64,000 nt of DNA from Acidobacteriota bacterium (GTDB lineage: Bacteria > Acidobacteriota > Terriglobia > 2-12-FULL-54-10). The notes under the pieces are model-generated. The model was not told the origin of the DNA, did no database searches, and worked only from the letters and a program-made list of their open reading frames with translations. The DNA lies in the NCBI GenBank assembly GCA_016191085.1, contig JACPPJ010000044.1:1-64000 (forward strand), given 5' to 3'. Shown piece by piece: positions 9,759-19,111 of this stretch (its first letter is position 1; each line of letters opens with the position of its first letter). The translations under genes were made by a program, and so were the position numbers.

Positions 9759-10610
9759 TTAGCGCCGTGGGGCAAACACATCCAGCATGGGCACAGGTCC
9801 CCCACTGGTGACCACCGAGGGCATGACTCCATTCCACTTTTCCACTGCGGCTCGCTGAACCTCAATCTGCCGCAGCTCGAGCAATTGCGCGGTGATCTGC
9901 GCCTTTTGGAGCTCCAGTCCCTTGGCTTCGGCTTGGGCCTTCACGATTGCCTGTTGGGCTTCAAACTGCACACGCTTCAAGGCGTTCTCTGCCTCCAGAG
10001 CTTGTTGGACCGCTCTGACCTTGGCCTCGATGGAGTCCTGGAACACTTGTGTGAACCGAAAGTCGGTGATGGAAAGTTCTATAACTCCGATACCCAGGGG
10101 AGCCAGCCTTTTCGTTATCAAAGCTTGAAGCTCATCTTTCACCTGCGGCCTTCGTGTGATCAACTGCTCGGCGTCGAAGTTGGCCGTGGTAGATTTGACC
10201 GCTTCCTGGATAAACGGTTGGATGACCCGGCTTTCATAATCCTGCCGCATATTGCGGTAAGTTTCCCCCACCCGGCTGGGATCCAACTGATAGTTCAAGG
10301 TGACTTCTGTGGCGACCACTTGCAAGTCTTTGCTGGAAGAGCTGGCCGGAGCACTGTATTTCTGAATCTGCGTTGACATCAGAGCGACCTTCTCAGCGAA
10401 AGGAATTTTGAAGTAAAGACCTTCGTCTTTCACCGCCCCGGTCACCGCCCCAAAACGCAGCAAGACGCCACGTTGTCCTGCGCCGACCGTCCCTACGGTG
10501 CCCGCCAGCACAATAAGGACGGCAATGAGACCCCCTACGGCTATTATCTTTTTCCCAAGACCTGGCGGCATTTTGATCTCTCTAAAATCGTCAGTGGAGT
10601 ACTCTCGCAT
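9759..10610 (-). CDS. SPFH/prohibitin-family membrane protein
   Basis: 283 residues: a short cytoplasmic N-terminus, one membrane helix (about 21-44), the SPFH/prohibitin domain (QRGVLLRFGAVTGAVKDEGLYFKIPF, then QIQKYSAPASSSSKDLQVVATEVTLNYQL) and a long alpha-helical region rich in Ala, Glu and Gln (about 190-255). Proteins of this type form large rings at the membrane and often control FtsH-type proteases or lipid domains. ATG 10610 has a G-run ribosome site. It is the most upstream gene of the minus-strand stress run; no partner protease is adjacent. Confidence 0.85.
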   Translation of the reverse strand: MREYSTDDFREIKMPPGLGKKIIAVGGLIAVLIVLAGTVGTVGAGQRGVLLRFGAVTGAVKDEGLYFKIPFAEKVALMSTQIQKYSAPASSSSKDLQVVATEVTLNYQLDPSRVGETYRNMRQDYESRVIQPFIQEAVKSTTANFDAEQLITRRPQVKDELQALITKRLAPLGIGVIELSITDFRFTQVFQDSIEAKVRAVQQALEAENALKRVQFEAQQAIVKAQAEAKGLELQKAQITAQLLELRQIEVQRAAVEKWNGVMPSVVTSGGPVPMLDVFAPRR

Positions 10611-10798
10611 CCTAAAATCCCCCCTTTTTCGTCAAATCTGTCGAATAAATGAACTGACCCCTATTGTACGCTTCACTGCGCACCTAGGGAGTGAAATCGG
10701 TTCAGAGCAGGAGAAATATGAGTTCTGAAGCAAGCCTTCCAGTCAGTAGAGAGGCTATTTACCAGGCCGCAGCCCTAAGCGGCAGCCCTTGTGCAACT

Positions 10799-12223
10799 TC
10801 ACCGCTGCACTTCCCGAACCCCGTAGTGCTCCCAATTGGCGGCGACTTTCTGCAAATGCTCTTTGGGCGGAATGGACGGCGGCGGATAGGGGTGCTTGCG
10901 GGTGGCGTCGATTCCGATTTTCGAGCTGACCTGCTCGGCGGGCGGTACGTGCTTGCCGTCTTTCAATGGCTGAGACGGGTCGAGCGTAATAGGGTCCGTA
11001 TCGGGGATGATGCGCACGTCCTGCGCGGGTTGCATGCGAAAGGCCATAGCCCAGTCCACCTGGAAGGGATCGCGGATGTCAATATCATCATCCGTCACCA
11101 CAACGATCTTGGCCAGGCCGACGTTCAGTGACCAGATTCCGAGCATCGCCTTCAGCGGCTGATGCCGGTTCTGCTTCTGCATCGAGACAAGCACGGTCGC
11201 GGTCGAGCTGCCGCTCTCGGGCACGCAAACATCTGTGATGGGCAAACCGAGATTGTTGACCAGGTGGCGGCGAATCTCCATCTCGCGTCCGAACGCTTTG
11301 ATGCAACTCGATTCGCTCGGAGGCATCTGGCTGAGGAAGGCCTGGTAGATAGGATTCCGGCGGTGGGTGATACAGGTGACTTCAAATACGGGATTGTTGC
11401 CCGCCACGCCCATGTATCCGGCGTACTCGCCGAACGGACCCTCGGGTTCCCTACCCTGGCACGGCACGCGGCCCTCGATAACGATCTCGGCGGTAGCAGG
11501 AACTTCCAAATCGACCGTAACACATCGCACCACTTCCACTGGCTCTCCGCGAATGCCGCCAGCCGCGCCAAGCTCATCCACGTTATACGGGAACGGACTC
11601 ACCGAGGCGAGCCCAATCACAGGGTCGGTGCCGAATACAATGGCGGCCTCGGTGGCTTTGCCTTGCGCGTCGTTCTTCTCCATGTGCCGCCGCATTCCGC
11701 GCTGCGGGTTGATCATCAGCCCGCCCTTGCGCGGTCCTTTTACCTGAAGCCGGTAGGTCCCTACGTTTGGAATGCGCGTTTCGGGGTCGCGGGAGATGAC
11801 GAACGGAGAGGTATGGTACGGACCAGGATCCTGACCTACGGTCCAGACCGGCGCGGGCAACATCTCGATATTGGCTTCGTCGCCCATGTGGACTACTTCC
11901 TGGCACGGCCCGCTCGACACCAAGTTCGGGGCGATAGGATTCTTGCCCCGCGCCCACTTGTCCCAAACACCCGCCTGGTCCGTTTCGAGAGCCGTGGCGT
12001 AAATCTCGCGAGAGCCTCCCAGGATGCCGACGACCAGCGGGATTTTGTACCCTCTGATGCAATCAAACATCAGCGCCGGTCGGCGCTCCTGCGGGATGCT
12101 GCGGAAGGTGTGCCGGCAGACCGCGCTGATCTCCCAATCTTTATCCACCTCAGCGGAGACGTGGCAGAGCAGTCCCTTGCTCTCCAATACCTGAAGATAT
12201 CCACGCAAGTCCCGGTATGGCAT
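10799..12223 (-). CDS. UbiD-family prenyl-FMN-dependent decarboxylase
   Basis: A (de)carboxylase of the UbiD/AroY/gallate-decarboxylase class, using prenylated FMN to remove a carboxyl from an aromatic or conjugated acid. Family motifs seen are MPYRDLRGYLQVLE at the start, PNVGTYRLQVKGPRKGGL in the cofactor region, and EGPFGEYAGYMG carrying the catalytic Glu pair. I chose ATG 12223, with AGGAGAG nine bases upstream, over a TTG at 12259. Length (474) fits phenolic-acid decarboxylases rather than pinning the ubiquinone enzyme. No UbiX prenyltransferase lies in the window. It sits at the end of the molybdenum hydroxylase operon, suggesting it processes an acid from that pathway. Confidence 0.88.
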   Translation of the reverse strand: MPYRDLRGYLQVLESKGLLCHVSAEVDKDWEISAVCRHTFRSIPQERRPALMFDCIRGYKIPLVVGILGGSREIYATALETDQAGVWDKWARGKNPIAPNLVSSGPCQEVVHMGDEANIEMLPAPVWTVGQDPGPYHTSPFVISRDPETRIPNVGTYRLQVKGPRKGGLMINPQRGMRRHMEKNDAQGKATEAAIVFGTDPVIGLASVSPFPYNVDELGAAGGIRGEPVEVVRCVTVDLEVPATAEIVIEGRVPCQGREPEGPFGEYAGYMGVAGNNPVFEVTCITHRRNPIYQAFLSQMPPSESSCIKAFGREMEIRRHLVNNLGLPITDVCVPESGSSTATVLVSMQKQNRHQPLKAMLGIWSLNVGLAKIVVVTDDDIDIRDPFQVDWAMAFRMQPAQDVRIIPDTDPITLDPSQPLKDGKHVPPAEQVSSKIGIDATRKHPYPPPSIPPKEHLQKVAANWEHYGVREVQR

Positions 12224-12259
12224 CCGTGTGTTCTCTCCTAAGTTGCTGGATGAAAACAA

Positions 12260-13558
12260 TTATCTAACACGATGGTTAAATCGCTTGCGTAGGTGAGACC
12301 CGGGGAGACATGGGGGCTCCGGAAGTTGGCGGTTCTCGACATTTCCCACCAAGAACACGTAACACATCGCGCCAAATAACGACATTGCGCCCGCAGTCAC
12401 AAGCGCGAAGACGAAAGAACCGGTAGCGTCTACGATATATCCCGTGACGATTGGCGCCAGCAGTCCTCCGACGTTCCCGAAGAAACTCTGAATAGAAGTG
12501 AGCGATGACACCCTAGACCGCGGAGCTAGATCAATCGGCAGAGAATTTACTGAGCCGGTCGCCATGCGCAGGAATGTCGAACAAAGCGTCAAGAGAGTGA
12601 CAGCCATCCAGACGTTTGCGGCGTACGCAGCCGAGATGAGCGTGACCATCGAGAGGGTCATTGCAACCCCGATAATCACCTTTCGCGATACGGTCGTAGT
12701 AACGCCGCGCTGGATCAGGAAGTCGCCGAGCCAACCGCCGCCCAGTGTGCCCAGCATGCCGCCCCAGAACGGGAGCGCCGCCGCAACGCCCGTCTTCAGT
12801 ATGGTCATCTTACGTTCGAGCACGAGATAGCCCGGCAGCCAACTGCTCAGGAAGTAATTCACATATAGGTATCCGCATTGTCCAAGCGCGATGCCCCATG
12901 TCGAACGCTTCTGCAGCAGCGATGCCCACGTAGGCGATGTCTCATTTGCTTGGCCTTGGCCGTGCGCTTGCGCAAGCCGCGTTCCGATTCGCTTATCGGG
13001 AAAGAAAAAGACCCATGCCAGGGTCCAGAGCAAGCTTACGCCGCCGATGCAGTAGAAGACCGATTGCCAGCCAAGTTTGTGGAGAATGTAACTGGCAATC
13101 GTCGCCCCTAGTGCCAAGCCGACCTGATTGCCTGAGAAGGTGAACGCGACCGCGCGGGTGCGCTCTTTGACTTCAAATACGCGAGAAACGGCGCCAGCGT
13201 TTGCCGGGATCATCGGGCTGTGGCCGAGCCCGAAAACAAGGCGCATCAGAAACAGCGGTGCGGCGGCCACGGCGACCGGCAAAGCAATGGTAGAGAGACC
13301 CCAGAGTACCGATCCGATACTCATGACAATCCATGGTCCGAAGCGGTCCACGATGGGGCCAATAATCGGCAGCGCGCCCGTATACGACCAGTTCCAGCCG
13401 GAGAGGATGTAGCCCATGCTCTTGGGGGTGATGTGGTAAGCAGTCATCAGGATCGGCGCGACAATCCCCAGCGCAATCCGGATCATGTACGTAACCATCT
13501 GCGCGCTCCAGAGCAGGCTGAGCGTCACGGCCTTGTTCGTGCGAGGCTGGTGGATCAT
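12260..13558 (-). CDS. MFS transporter, ACS-like (organic anion:cation symporter)
   Basis: Twelve hydrophobic segments with the MFS layout. The opening AVTLSLLWSAQMVTYMIRIALGIVAPIL and the GPIVDRFGPWIV loop between helices 2 and 3 resemble anion:cation symporters for sugar acids and aromatic acids. The start is uncertain. The frame is open from ATG 13633 and also has ATG 13579, but homology-like sequence begins near ATG 13558 and none has a clear ribosome site. It lies 36 bases upstream of the UbiD gene and downstream of the hydroxylase FAD subunit, so it probably imports the substrate. Confidence 0.82.
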   Translation of the reverse strand: MIHQPRTNKAVTLSLLWSAQMVTYMIRIALGIVAPILMTAYHITPKSMGYILSGWNWSYTGALPIIGPIVDRFGPWIVMSIGSVLWGLSTIALPVAVAAAPLFLMRLVFGLGHSPMIPANAGAVSRVFEVKERTRAVAFTFSGNQVGLALGATIASYILHKLGWQSVFYCIGGVSLLWTLAWVFFFPDKRIGTRLAQAHGQGQANETSPTWASLLQKRSTWGIALGQCGYLYVNYFLSSWLPGYLVLERKMTILKTGVAAALPFWGGMLGTLGGGWLGDFLIQRGVTTTVSRKVIIGVAMTLSMVTLISAAYAANVWMAVTLLTLCSTFLRMATGSVNSLPIDLAPRSRVSSLTSIQSFFGNVGGLLAPIVTGYIVDATGSFVFALVTAGAMSLFGAMCYVFLVGNVENRQLPEPPCLPGSHLRKRFNHRVR

Positions 13559-13669
13559 AGATGAAAAACCGCGGTGCATGCCCGAGTGCCATACACGCGC
13601 AATCGCTTCCTCACAGCCCTGCCTCCGGCACATCGGAATACGCCGGGCAGCCGGTTGCTTATGTTCACG

Positions 13670-14530
13670 TTAGGAGCCAATAGCCGCCTGAATCGCGCGG
13701 GAAAGATAGACACCCGCCAGATGCGCGCGAAATTCCGGTGAAGCGTGAATGTTCCCGTTGACGTCTATGCCTTCGGTGATGGATTGCGCCACGGCTCCTA
13801 TCGCTGCCGGATCGAGCTTTTGCCCTCTCAGCTTCGCCTCAACGTGCTGGGGCCGGTAGGGTTTGTCCGTGATGCCTGTAACCCCGAGTCCGACGTCCTC
13901 GCAGGTGCCGTTCTTCGCGCGCTTCAGGCACACCGCAATACCAACCATCGCGAAATCAGATGGACGCCGCGCAGCTTTGAGGTATGCAGACTGGCGGTCG
14001 TTTAGAACCGGTACACGTACTTCCGTGAGTATTTCGTTGGCCTCGAGCGCGGTTGCGTACATGCCGAGAAAGAAATCTTCCGATTTGATCCACCTGTCGC
14101 GTTTGGGCCCGGTCGCCTTCAGATCAGCCTTCAGCGCCAGAATCGCCGCCGGCATATCTCCGGCAGGATCGGCATGTGCCAGGCTGCCTCCCAGCGTGCC
14201 ACGATTGCGCACCTGCACATCGCCCACTACCAATGCCGTCTGGCGTAATAATGGACATTTCTCCGCGATCAGTTTGGACTCGGCGATCTCAGCGTATCGC
14301 GTCATGGCTCCGATGAGGAGGTTATCAGCGCCGTCCTCGTGGATGTAGCTGAGGTTGCCGATGCTGCCCAGGTCAACCAGGCACCGAGGGCTCGCCAAAC
14401 GCAGCTTCAATAGGGAGACAAGGCTCTGCCCGCCGGCCAGAACTTTGGCGTCATCGCCGTATTCCGACAACAATGAAAGCGCTTCTTGCAGCGTCGCTGG
14501 GCTGTAGTAATCAAACTTGCTCGGTATCAT
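13670..14530 (-). CDS. Molybdenum hydroxylase FAD subunit (CoxM-like)
   Basis: The medium subunit of a xanthine oxidase/CO dehydrogenase-type enzyme. It carries FAD and passes electrons from the iron-sulfur subunit to an acceptor. The FAD-binding motif is AGGQSLVSLLKLRL near residues 32-45, a second is VRNRGTLGGSLAHADPAGD near 108-126, and a CO_deh_flav_C-type tail follows. The length of 286 is normal. It lies after the large subunit (72-base gap) in the same direction, completing an S-L-M transcription order. Confidence 0.92.
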   Translation of the reverse strand: MIPSKFDYYSPATLQEALSLLSEYGDDAKVLAGGQSLVSLLKLRLASPRCLVDLGSIGNLSYIHEDGADNLLIGAMTRYAEIAESKLIAEKCPLLRQTALVVGDVQVRNRGTLGGSLAHADPAGDMPAAILALKADLKATGPKRDRWIKSEDFFLGMYATALEANEILTEVRVPVLNDRQSAYLKAARRPSDFAMVGIAVCLKRAKNGTCEDVGLGVTGITDKPYRPQHVEAKLRGQKLDPAAIGAVAQSITEGIDVNGNIHASPEFRAHLAGVYLSRAIQAAIGS

Positions 14531-14601
14531 GGGATTCCTTCAAGAAAAGCAGATTCCTCGCTATGCTCGGAATGACACCATGCGATGGAGTTTGGCCCGC
14601 T

Positions 14602-17007
14602 CTAAATCACCTTCGTCTCTTTGATCGCTTTCACCACCTTCTCAGGCGTGAGGGGCAGCGACGTCACCTTGACGTCGAAGGGGGACAGCGCGTCTTCCAC
14701 TGCATTCGCCACGGCTGCCAGCGAGCCGATGGCCCCGCCCTCGCCGGCTGACTTTGAACCGAGTAGAGAGGTGGGGCACGGCGAGTAATGATGTCCCATC
14801 TCGAAATGCGGAACTGTGGCGGCTACGGGCTTCAGATAATCCATGAACGTGGTCGTGAGCAGTTGCCCGTTATCGTCGTATACAAACTCTTCCAAGAACG
14901 TCGCCCCCAGGCCATGTACTGTAGAGCCAATCGCCATGCCCTCGACGATGGCCGGATTGATCTGGTTGCCGCAGTCGTGGATGATGACGTACTTCAGGAA
15001 TTTCACGAAGCCGGTTTCGATGTCCACCTCCACCGTGACGACATGGCAGGAGTTGGAGTGCGTGAGCTGCACATTGAAGTTCTGTTTGTTCGGCAACTTC
15101 GCATAGGGATTGCGGTAGTAAGCGATCTCTTTGAGTCCCGGCTCCATTCCTTCGGGCAGAAGCGTGATCTTCTTATACGCGAGCGCCGCAATATCTTTGA
15201 ATGACACTTTCTTCCCGCTGTCGTTCGTCACGTGCACGTGACCGTCGCCGAGCTTCAAATTGCTCACGTCCGCCTTCAGCATGTGCGCCGCGAGAGTGAA
15301 TATGCGCGCTCTGACCTTCTCCGTTGCCTTGATCACCGCGCCCAAATCCACGTCATTGAACTTGTTGGAATAGCAGCCGCTGTGGCCGATGTAAGGCGAG
15401 ATGAACGAGTCGAGCGTGTTGTCTACCCTGACGCGGTCCGGCGTGATGCCGAGCATATCCGAGATCACCTGGCCGATCACGGTGGCATGCCCTTGCCCGG
15501 TGTCCACCGAGCCGATCATCACGTTGATGTTGCCGTCGTAATCCACCCCCACAATGGCGCCCTCGCCGCTGCCCATGTATTCGGGAACGCCGGACGAGGT
15601 GTAGTAATAACCGAGGTTGGAGGTTCCGGGCTCAACTCCCGTGCTGATCCCTACGCCGATGTATCGTCCTTGCTTCCGCAGTTCAGCCTGCTGCTTCTTG
15701 CATTGATCGTACTCGCCCAGCGCCAAGCCCTTCCTGAGACATTCGGGATAATCGCCGCTCTCGTAGATTTCTCCCGAGGGGGTCGTGTAAGGCATCTGCT
15801 CCGGTTTGACGAAATTACGGAAGCGGATCTCGGCGGGGTCAATCCCAAGCTTCTTCGCCGCGATATCCACCATCCGCTCCAGCGCGAAGGTCATGGTCGG
15901 CTTGCCCACGCCGCGGTTCTGAACCGTGGGACCTTTGTTGGTCGCGATGCTCAGCACTTCCATGCGCGTTGCCTTGATGGTGTACTGGCCGACCATCGTG
16001 GCGAATTTGATAAGCCCGTAAATACCCGCCGTATGAATGAAGGAGCCGTCGTTCTGATAATCCTTGACGCTCAGGCCCAAAAACGTGCCGTCTTTCTTGA
16101 CCGGCATCTCGATCTCGACGATGCCGTCGGGCGCATGAGTGCCTCCCAGCAGGTGCTCTCTTCTGGTCTGAATCCATTTGATCGGCTTATCAACTTTCCT
16201 GGAGAGCAAGCACAAGATCACGATGTAAGGCCAGATCGCGAGTTTAATACCGAAGCCGCCGCCGCTCTCCGGAACAATGAGGCGCAGGTTATGGGTGGGA
16301 ATTTGCAGCGTGCCGCAGACCGTGGTCATGCTTCTTCCGGGCTGCTGATCGTTCGCCCAGACGGTGAAGGAGTCGGTGCCCTTATCGTGGCGCGCGATGA
16401 TGGCCCAGTTCTCGAGCGGCGTTGAGCTATAGCGGTGCACCCGAAACGTCTCTTTCAGGACCATGTCCGCTTCCCGGCACGCTTTTTCGTAATCCCCGTG
16501 TTCCATGGTGTCGTCCAGCAGCGTATTACTTCCGGCCTCTTCAAACAGCAGAGGAGCGTCCGGCTTTAGCGCGTCCTCGATACGCATGACCGGCTGCAAA
16601 GGCTCGTACTCGACGTCAATCAATTCGAGCGCGTCCTCCGCGATGTAGCGGTCCTCCGCAACGACGGCGGCAATCGGCTCCCCTTGATAGCGGACCTTGC
16701 CCGTCGCCATGACATACTGCCTGGCAGGCCGCGTGATCGCGCGAGCGGGCAGCGGTTTGGTCACCTCCGCGACTTCCGGACCGGTAATGACGGCGAGCAC
16801 TCCCTTGAGCGCCTCGGCGCGGCTGGTGTCGATCTTTTTGAGACGCGCGTGAGCGAAGATGCTGCGCAGAAACGCCACGTGCGCGCAGTTCATGTCTATA
16901 TCGTCTACATAGGTGGCTTCGCCTTTGACAAACTTCACGTCCTCGTTGCGGCGCACAGGTTTGCCAAACCAATCTCTGGTAACGAATAGCTTGTCGAAAT
17001 CCATCAT
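14602..17007 (-). CDS. Molybdenum hydroxylase large (molybdopterin-binding) subunit, CoxL-like
   Basis: The catalytic subunit of a xanthine dehydrogenase-family hydroxylase. The a/b-hammerhead domain is at about 20-135 and the Mo-cofactor domains follow. Seen are GGGFG at 249-253, which contacts the cofactor, and the catalytic Glu in SAGEGGAIG (about 756). The loop that reads AYxCSFR in true CO dehydrogenase, and AYRGAGR in many form II proteins, reads VQNRGVGKP (362-370) here. It is therefore not a genuine CO dehydrogenase; the substrate is probably an N-heterocycle or aldehyde. The upstream iron-sulfur gene ends six bases before the start. Confidence 0.9.
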   Translation of the reverse strand: MMDFDKLFVTRDWFGKPVRRNEDVKFVKGEATYVDDIDMNCAHVAFLRSIFAHARLKKIDTSRAEALKGVLAVITGPEVAEVTKPLPARAITRPARQYVMATGKVRYQGEPIAAVVAEDRYIAEDALELIDVEYEPLQPVMRIEDALKPDAPLLFEEAGSNTLLDDTMEHGDYEKACREADMVLKETFRVHRYSSTPLENWAIIARHDKGTDSFTVWANDQQPGRSMTTVCGTLQIPTHNLRLIVPESGGGFGIKLAIWPYIVILCLLSRKVDKPIKWIQTRREHLLGGTHAPDGIVEIEMPVKKDGTFLGLSVKDYQNDGSFIHTAGIYGLIKFATMVGQYTIKATRMEVLSIATNKGPTVQNRGVGKPTMTFALERMVDIAAKKLGIDPAEIRFRNFVKPEQMPYTTPSGEIYESGDYPECLRKGLALGEYDQCKKQQAELRKQGRYIGVGISTGVEPGTSNLGYYYTSSGVPEYMGSGEGAIVGVDYDGNINVMIGSVDTGQGHATVIGQVISDMLGITPDRVRVDNTLDSFISPYIGHSGCYSNKFNDVDLGAVIKATEKVRARIFTLAAHMLKADVSNLKLGDGHVHVTNDSGKKVSFKDIAALAYKKITLLPEGMEPGLKEIAYYRNPYAKLPNKQNFNVQLTHSNSCHVVTVEVDIETGFVKFLKYVIIHDCGNQINPAIVEGMAIGSTVHGLGATFLEEFVYDDNGQLLTTTFMDYLKPVAATVPHFEMGHHYSPCPTSLLGSKSAGEGGAIGSLAAVANAVEDALSPFDVKVTSLPLTPEKVVKAIKETKVI

Positions 17008-17012
17008 GGCGG

Positions 17013-17483
17013 TTACTTCCCTGCTTCCTTCATTTTGGTTGCCGCATAGCTGATTGACTCAACGATCTGCTGATACCCGGTGCACATGCAGAGATTCCCT
17101 TCCAGGGCTTCCCGAATCTCGTGGTCGGTCGGCTGCGGATTCGACTGGAGCAGAACATATGCGCTCAGGATCATGCCGGAGGTGCAATAGCCGCATTGGA
17201 ACCCGAACTTTTCCAGAAACGCGTCCTGGATCGGGTGCAGCCCGTTAGTGGACAAGCCCTCAATGGTCATGATCTCTGCGCCATTGGCCTGCACCGCGAG
17301 CATGAGGCAGGATTTTATAGTGCGCCCGTTGAACAGAACCGTGCAGGCGCCGCAGTTGCCAGTGTCGCAGCCGATGTGGGTGCCTGTCAGCCGCGCCTTC
17401 TCGCGAATGAAGTGAACCAGCAGCATCCTCGGTTCTACATCGTCTTGATACTCTTTCCCATTGATCTTCACTTTGACTTGCAT
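17013..17483 (-). CDS. Molybdenum hydroxylase [2Fe-2S] subunit (CoxS-like)
   Basis: The small subunit, with two [2Fe-2S] clusters that wire the molybdenum site to FAD. The plant-ferredoxin cluster cysteines are C39, C44, C47 and C59 (IGCDTGNCGACTVLFNG). The C-terminal helical cluster has C97, C100, C132 and C134 (FQCGYCTSGM, LCMCTGYQ). All eight ligands are present at normal length (156). It is the first gene of the S-L-M operon, with the palindromic repeat block at 17.5-17.65 kb just upstream. Confidence 0.95.
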   Translation of the reverse strand: MQVKVKINGKEYQDDVEPRMLLVHFIREKARLTGTHIGCDTGNCGACTVLFNGRTIKSCLMLAVQANGAEIMTIEGLSTNGLHPIQDAFLEKFGFQCGYCTSGMILSAYVLLQSNPQPTDHEIREALEGNLCMCTGYQQIVESISYAATKMKEAGK

Positions 17484-17523
17484 GCCTGTTCCTTTTTTTC
17501 ACAATTGCCGTAGACCTATAAGG

Positions 17524-17655
17524 GGCATCCCGGCACGCCGGGATGCCGAAAACGGCCACAAACGATACGGCTTCAGCCGCTGAGGGCTGGAACCTCAGGG
17601 CCTAAAGGCCTCGATAATGCGCGCAGTTGCGGCACGGCTGAAGCCGTGCCCTTAC
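17524..17655. repeat. Palindromic repeat block (REP-like), copy 1
   Basis: The gap between the iron-sulfur subunit and amidohydrolase genes is packed with hairpins. There is an 11-bp perfect inverted repeat GGCATCCCGGC/GCCGGGATGCC at 17524-17547, a CGGCT-tc-AGCCG stem at about 17569-17579, and a 9-bp perfect stem GGCACGGCT-ga-AGCCGTGCC at 17631-17650. The last is matched by GGCACGACT-ga-AGTCGTGCC at 22518-22537, with compensatory changes that keep pairing. Confidence 0.7.
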
Positions 17656-17671
17656 AAACCTACCCATGTCG

Positions 17672-19111
17672 CTATAATACCGGCCACTTGGGCCTGACTT
17701 TTTCTTCCAGCTTCGTTTTCTGAAGTATTCCGGGTATCAGACGCGCGACTTCACGGTAAATGGCGTCCTCGTTCATCGTCTTGAGATCACGTCCTTGCAT
17801 GAGAATCTTGCCGTCGCAGATCACAGTGTCTACGCTGGACCCATTAGCGCTGTAGACCAGGTTGGCAAGGGGATTGTATAAAGGCTGCCATTGCGGCGTG
17901 CGCGTGTTGAAGAGGACCACGTCCGCTTTCTTGCCGGGCTCGAGTGAGCCGATCTCGTCGTCCCACAACGCGCAACGCGCGCCGTTGATGGTGGCCATCT
18001 CGACCACGCGCTCGGGCGGCAGCACGGTCGTATTCATGCGCGTCTCTTTGTACACGCCGGTGACCAGCATCATCTCCTGCACCAGGTCCACAATGCCCGA
18101 CGAGGCGTGATCTGAGCCCAAGCCAACGGAGACGCCCATCTCCAGCAGTTCGGGGATTTTCCCCATGACGATATTCCCGTACCCGTTGTGCAAACTGGAA
18201 CTCGGCGACGCCACCAGCTTTGCGCCGGAGGTTCTGAGGCACTCGAACTCGTGCGGGCTGACCCATCCGGCATGGACGAGGAGCACGTTCGGCCCTAGCA
18301 CGCCCAAGCGGCGCAACCGGTCAATCTCAGTGAAGCCGAACTGCGTCTTGCAGGCCTCCACCGTTTCTTTGGAGAAGCACGCATGCGTCTGGACGCCGGT
18401 GTGATATTTGTCGGCAAGTTCCTTGAGCCGCGTCACGAGAGCATCGCTGGAGTTCGGGATTCCGCGGAACTGAAACCAAGGCCGTACACGCCCGCCGTAA
18501 CTGCCCTGCCATTTCTTAACCGTTTCTTCTTCGGTCTCCAGCACCCGCTCGGTAGTTTCCTGAAAACGCTCGGGGAGACTGCCGAAGCTCGACTTGGCTA
18601 TATCCATGCCGCTTTTCGCAATGGCGCAGCGGACACCAGTTTCGCCGACCACGCGAGCTGTTTCCGCCGCAGTGTAGTTGCCGGCATCAATGAACGTGGT
18701 GACGCCGTTGCGCAGCAACTCTAACACGCAGAGCGATGCGCTCCAGTAGCCTTCCTCATCGCTCAGTAGCCCTTCGTACGGGTACATGCGCTCGAACAGA
18801 AACTTCTGGGCGCTAACCTCGTCCGCCAACCCTCGCGCCAACTGAAACGCGGTGTGAATGTGGCAGTCGATCAGACCCGGCAGCACGACGCGGTTGCGCG
18901 CATCGATCACGATTCGCGCCGACGAGTGGTGCGGTTCCAGATCCGCGGTCTTGCCAACGGCGACGATGCGGTCGCCGGAGATAGCAACGGCGCCGTCGGT
19001 GAAGATACGCCGCTGCGGGTCTACCGTAATCAGCCAGTCGGCGTTGCGAATGAAAATATCGGCCGGATTTTGTCCTGTGTTGGCCATTGGAGGGTCGAAT
19101 TGAGTATTCAT
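17672..19111 (-). CDS. Amidohydrolase-superfamily deaminase/hydrolase (TRZ/ATZ type)
   Basis: A metal-dependent hydrolase related to guanine, cytosine and S-adenosylhomocysteine/methylthioadenosine deaminases and triazine hydrolases. Metal-site motifs occur in order: DCHIHTAF (HxH), VQTHACFSKE, LLVHAGWVSPHE and GSDHASSG. The composite N- and C-terminal beta domain is present. ATG 19111 has AGGAG four bases upstream. Its place beside a molybdenum hydroxylase suggests deamination or ring opening of an N-containing heterocycle, as in purine-like catabolism; the substrate is not determined by sequence. Confidence 0.88.
   Translation of the reverse strand: MNTQFDPPMANTGQNPADIFIRNADWLITVDPQRRIFTDGAVAISGDRIVAVGKTADLEPHHSSARIVIDARNRVVLPGLIDCHIHTAFQLARGLADEVSAQKFLFERMYPYEGLLSDEEGYWSASLCVLELLRNGVTTFIDAGNYTAAETARVVGETGVRCAIAKSGMDIAKSSFGSLPERFQETTERVLETEEETVKKWQGSYGGRVRPWFQFRGIPNSSDALVTRLKELADKYHTGVQTHACFSKETVEACKTQFGFTEIDRLRRLGVLGPNVLLVHAGWVSPHEFECLRTSGAKLVASPSSSLHNGYGNIVMGKIPELLEMGVSVGLGSDHASSGIVDLVQEMMLVTGVYKETRMNTTVLPPERVVEMATINGARCALWDDEIGSLEPGKKADVVLFNTRTPQWQPLYNPLANLVYSANGSSVDTVICDGKILMQGRDLKTMNEDAIYREVARLIPGILQKTKLEEKVRPKWPVL

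Noticed and set aside
11162-12241. 359-codon open frame on the plus strand
   Set aside because: Antisense to the UbiD-family gene, which has clear motifs and a ribosome site; this is a GC-rich shadow frame.
15232-16425. 397-codon open frame on the plus strand
   Set aside because: It lies entirely antisense to the molybdenum hydroxylase large subunit, has His/Asp/Val/Arg-rich shadow composition and no recognisable domain.
14602-17483. Genuine aerobic CO dehydrogenase
   Set aside because: The subunit layout and CoxG fit, but the AYxCSFR active-site loop is absent.
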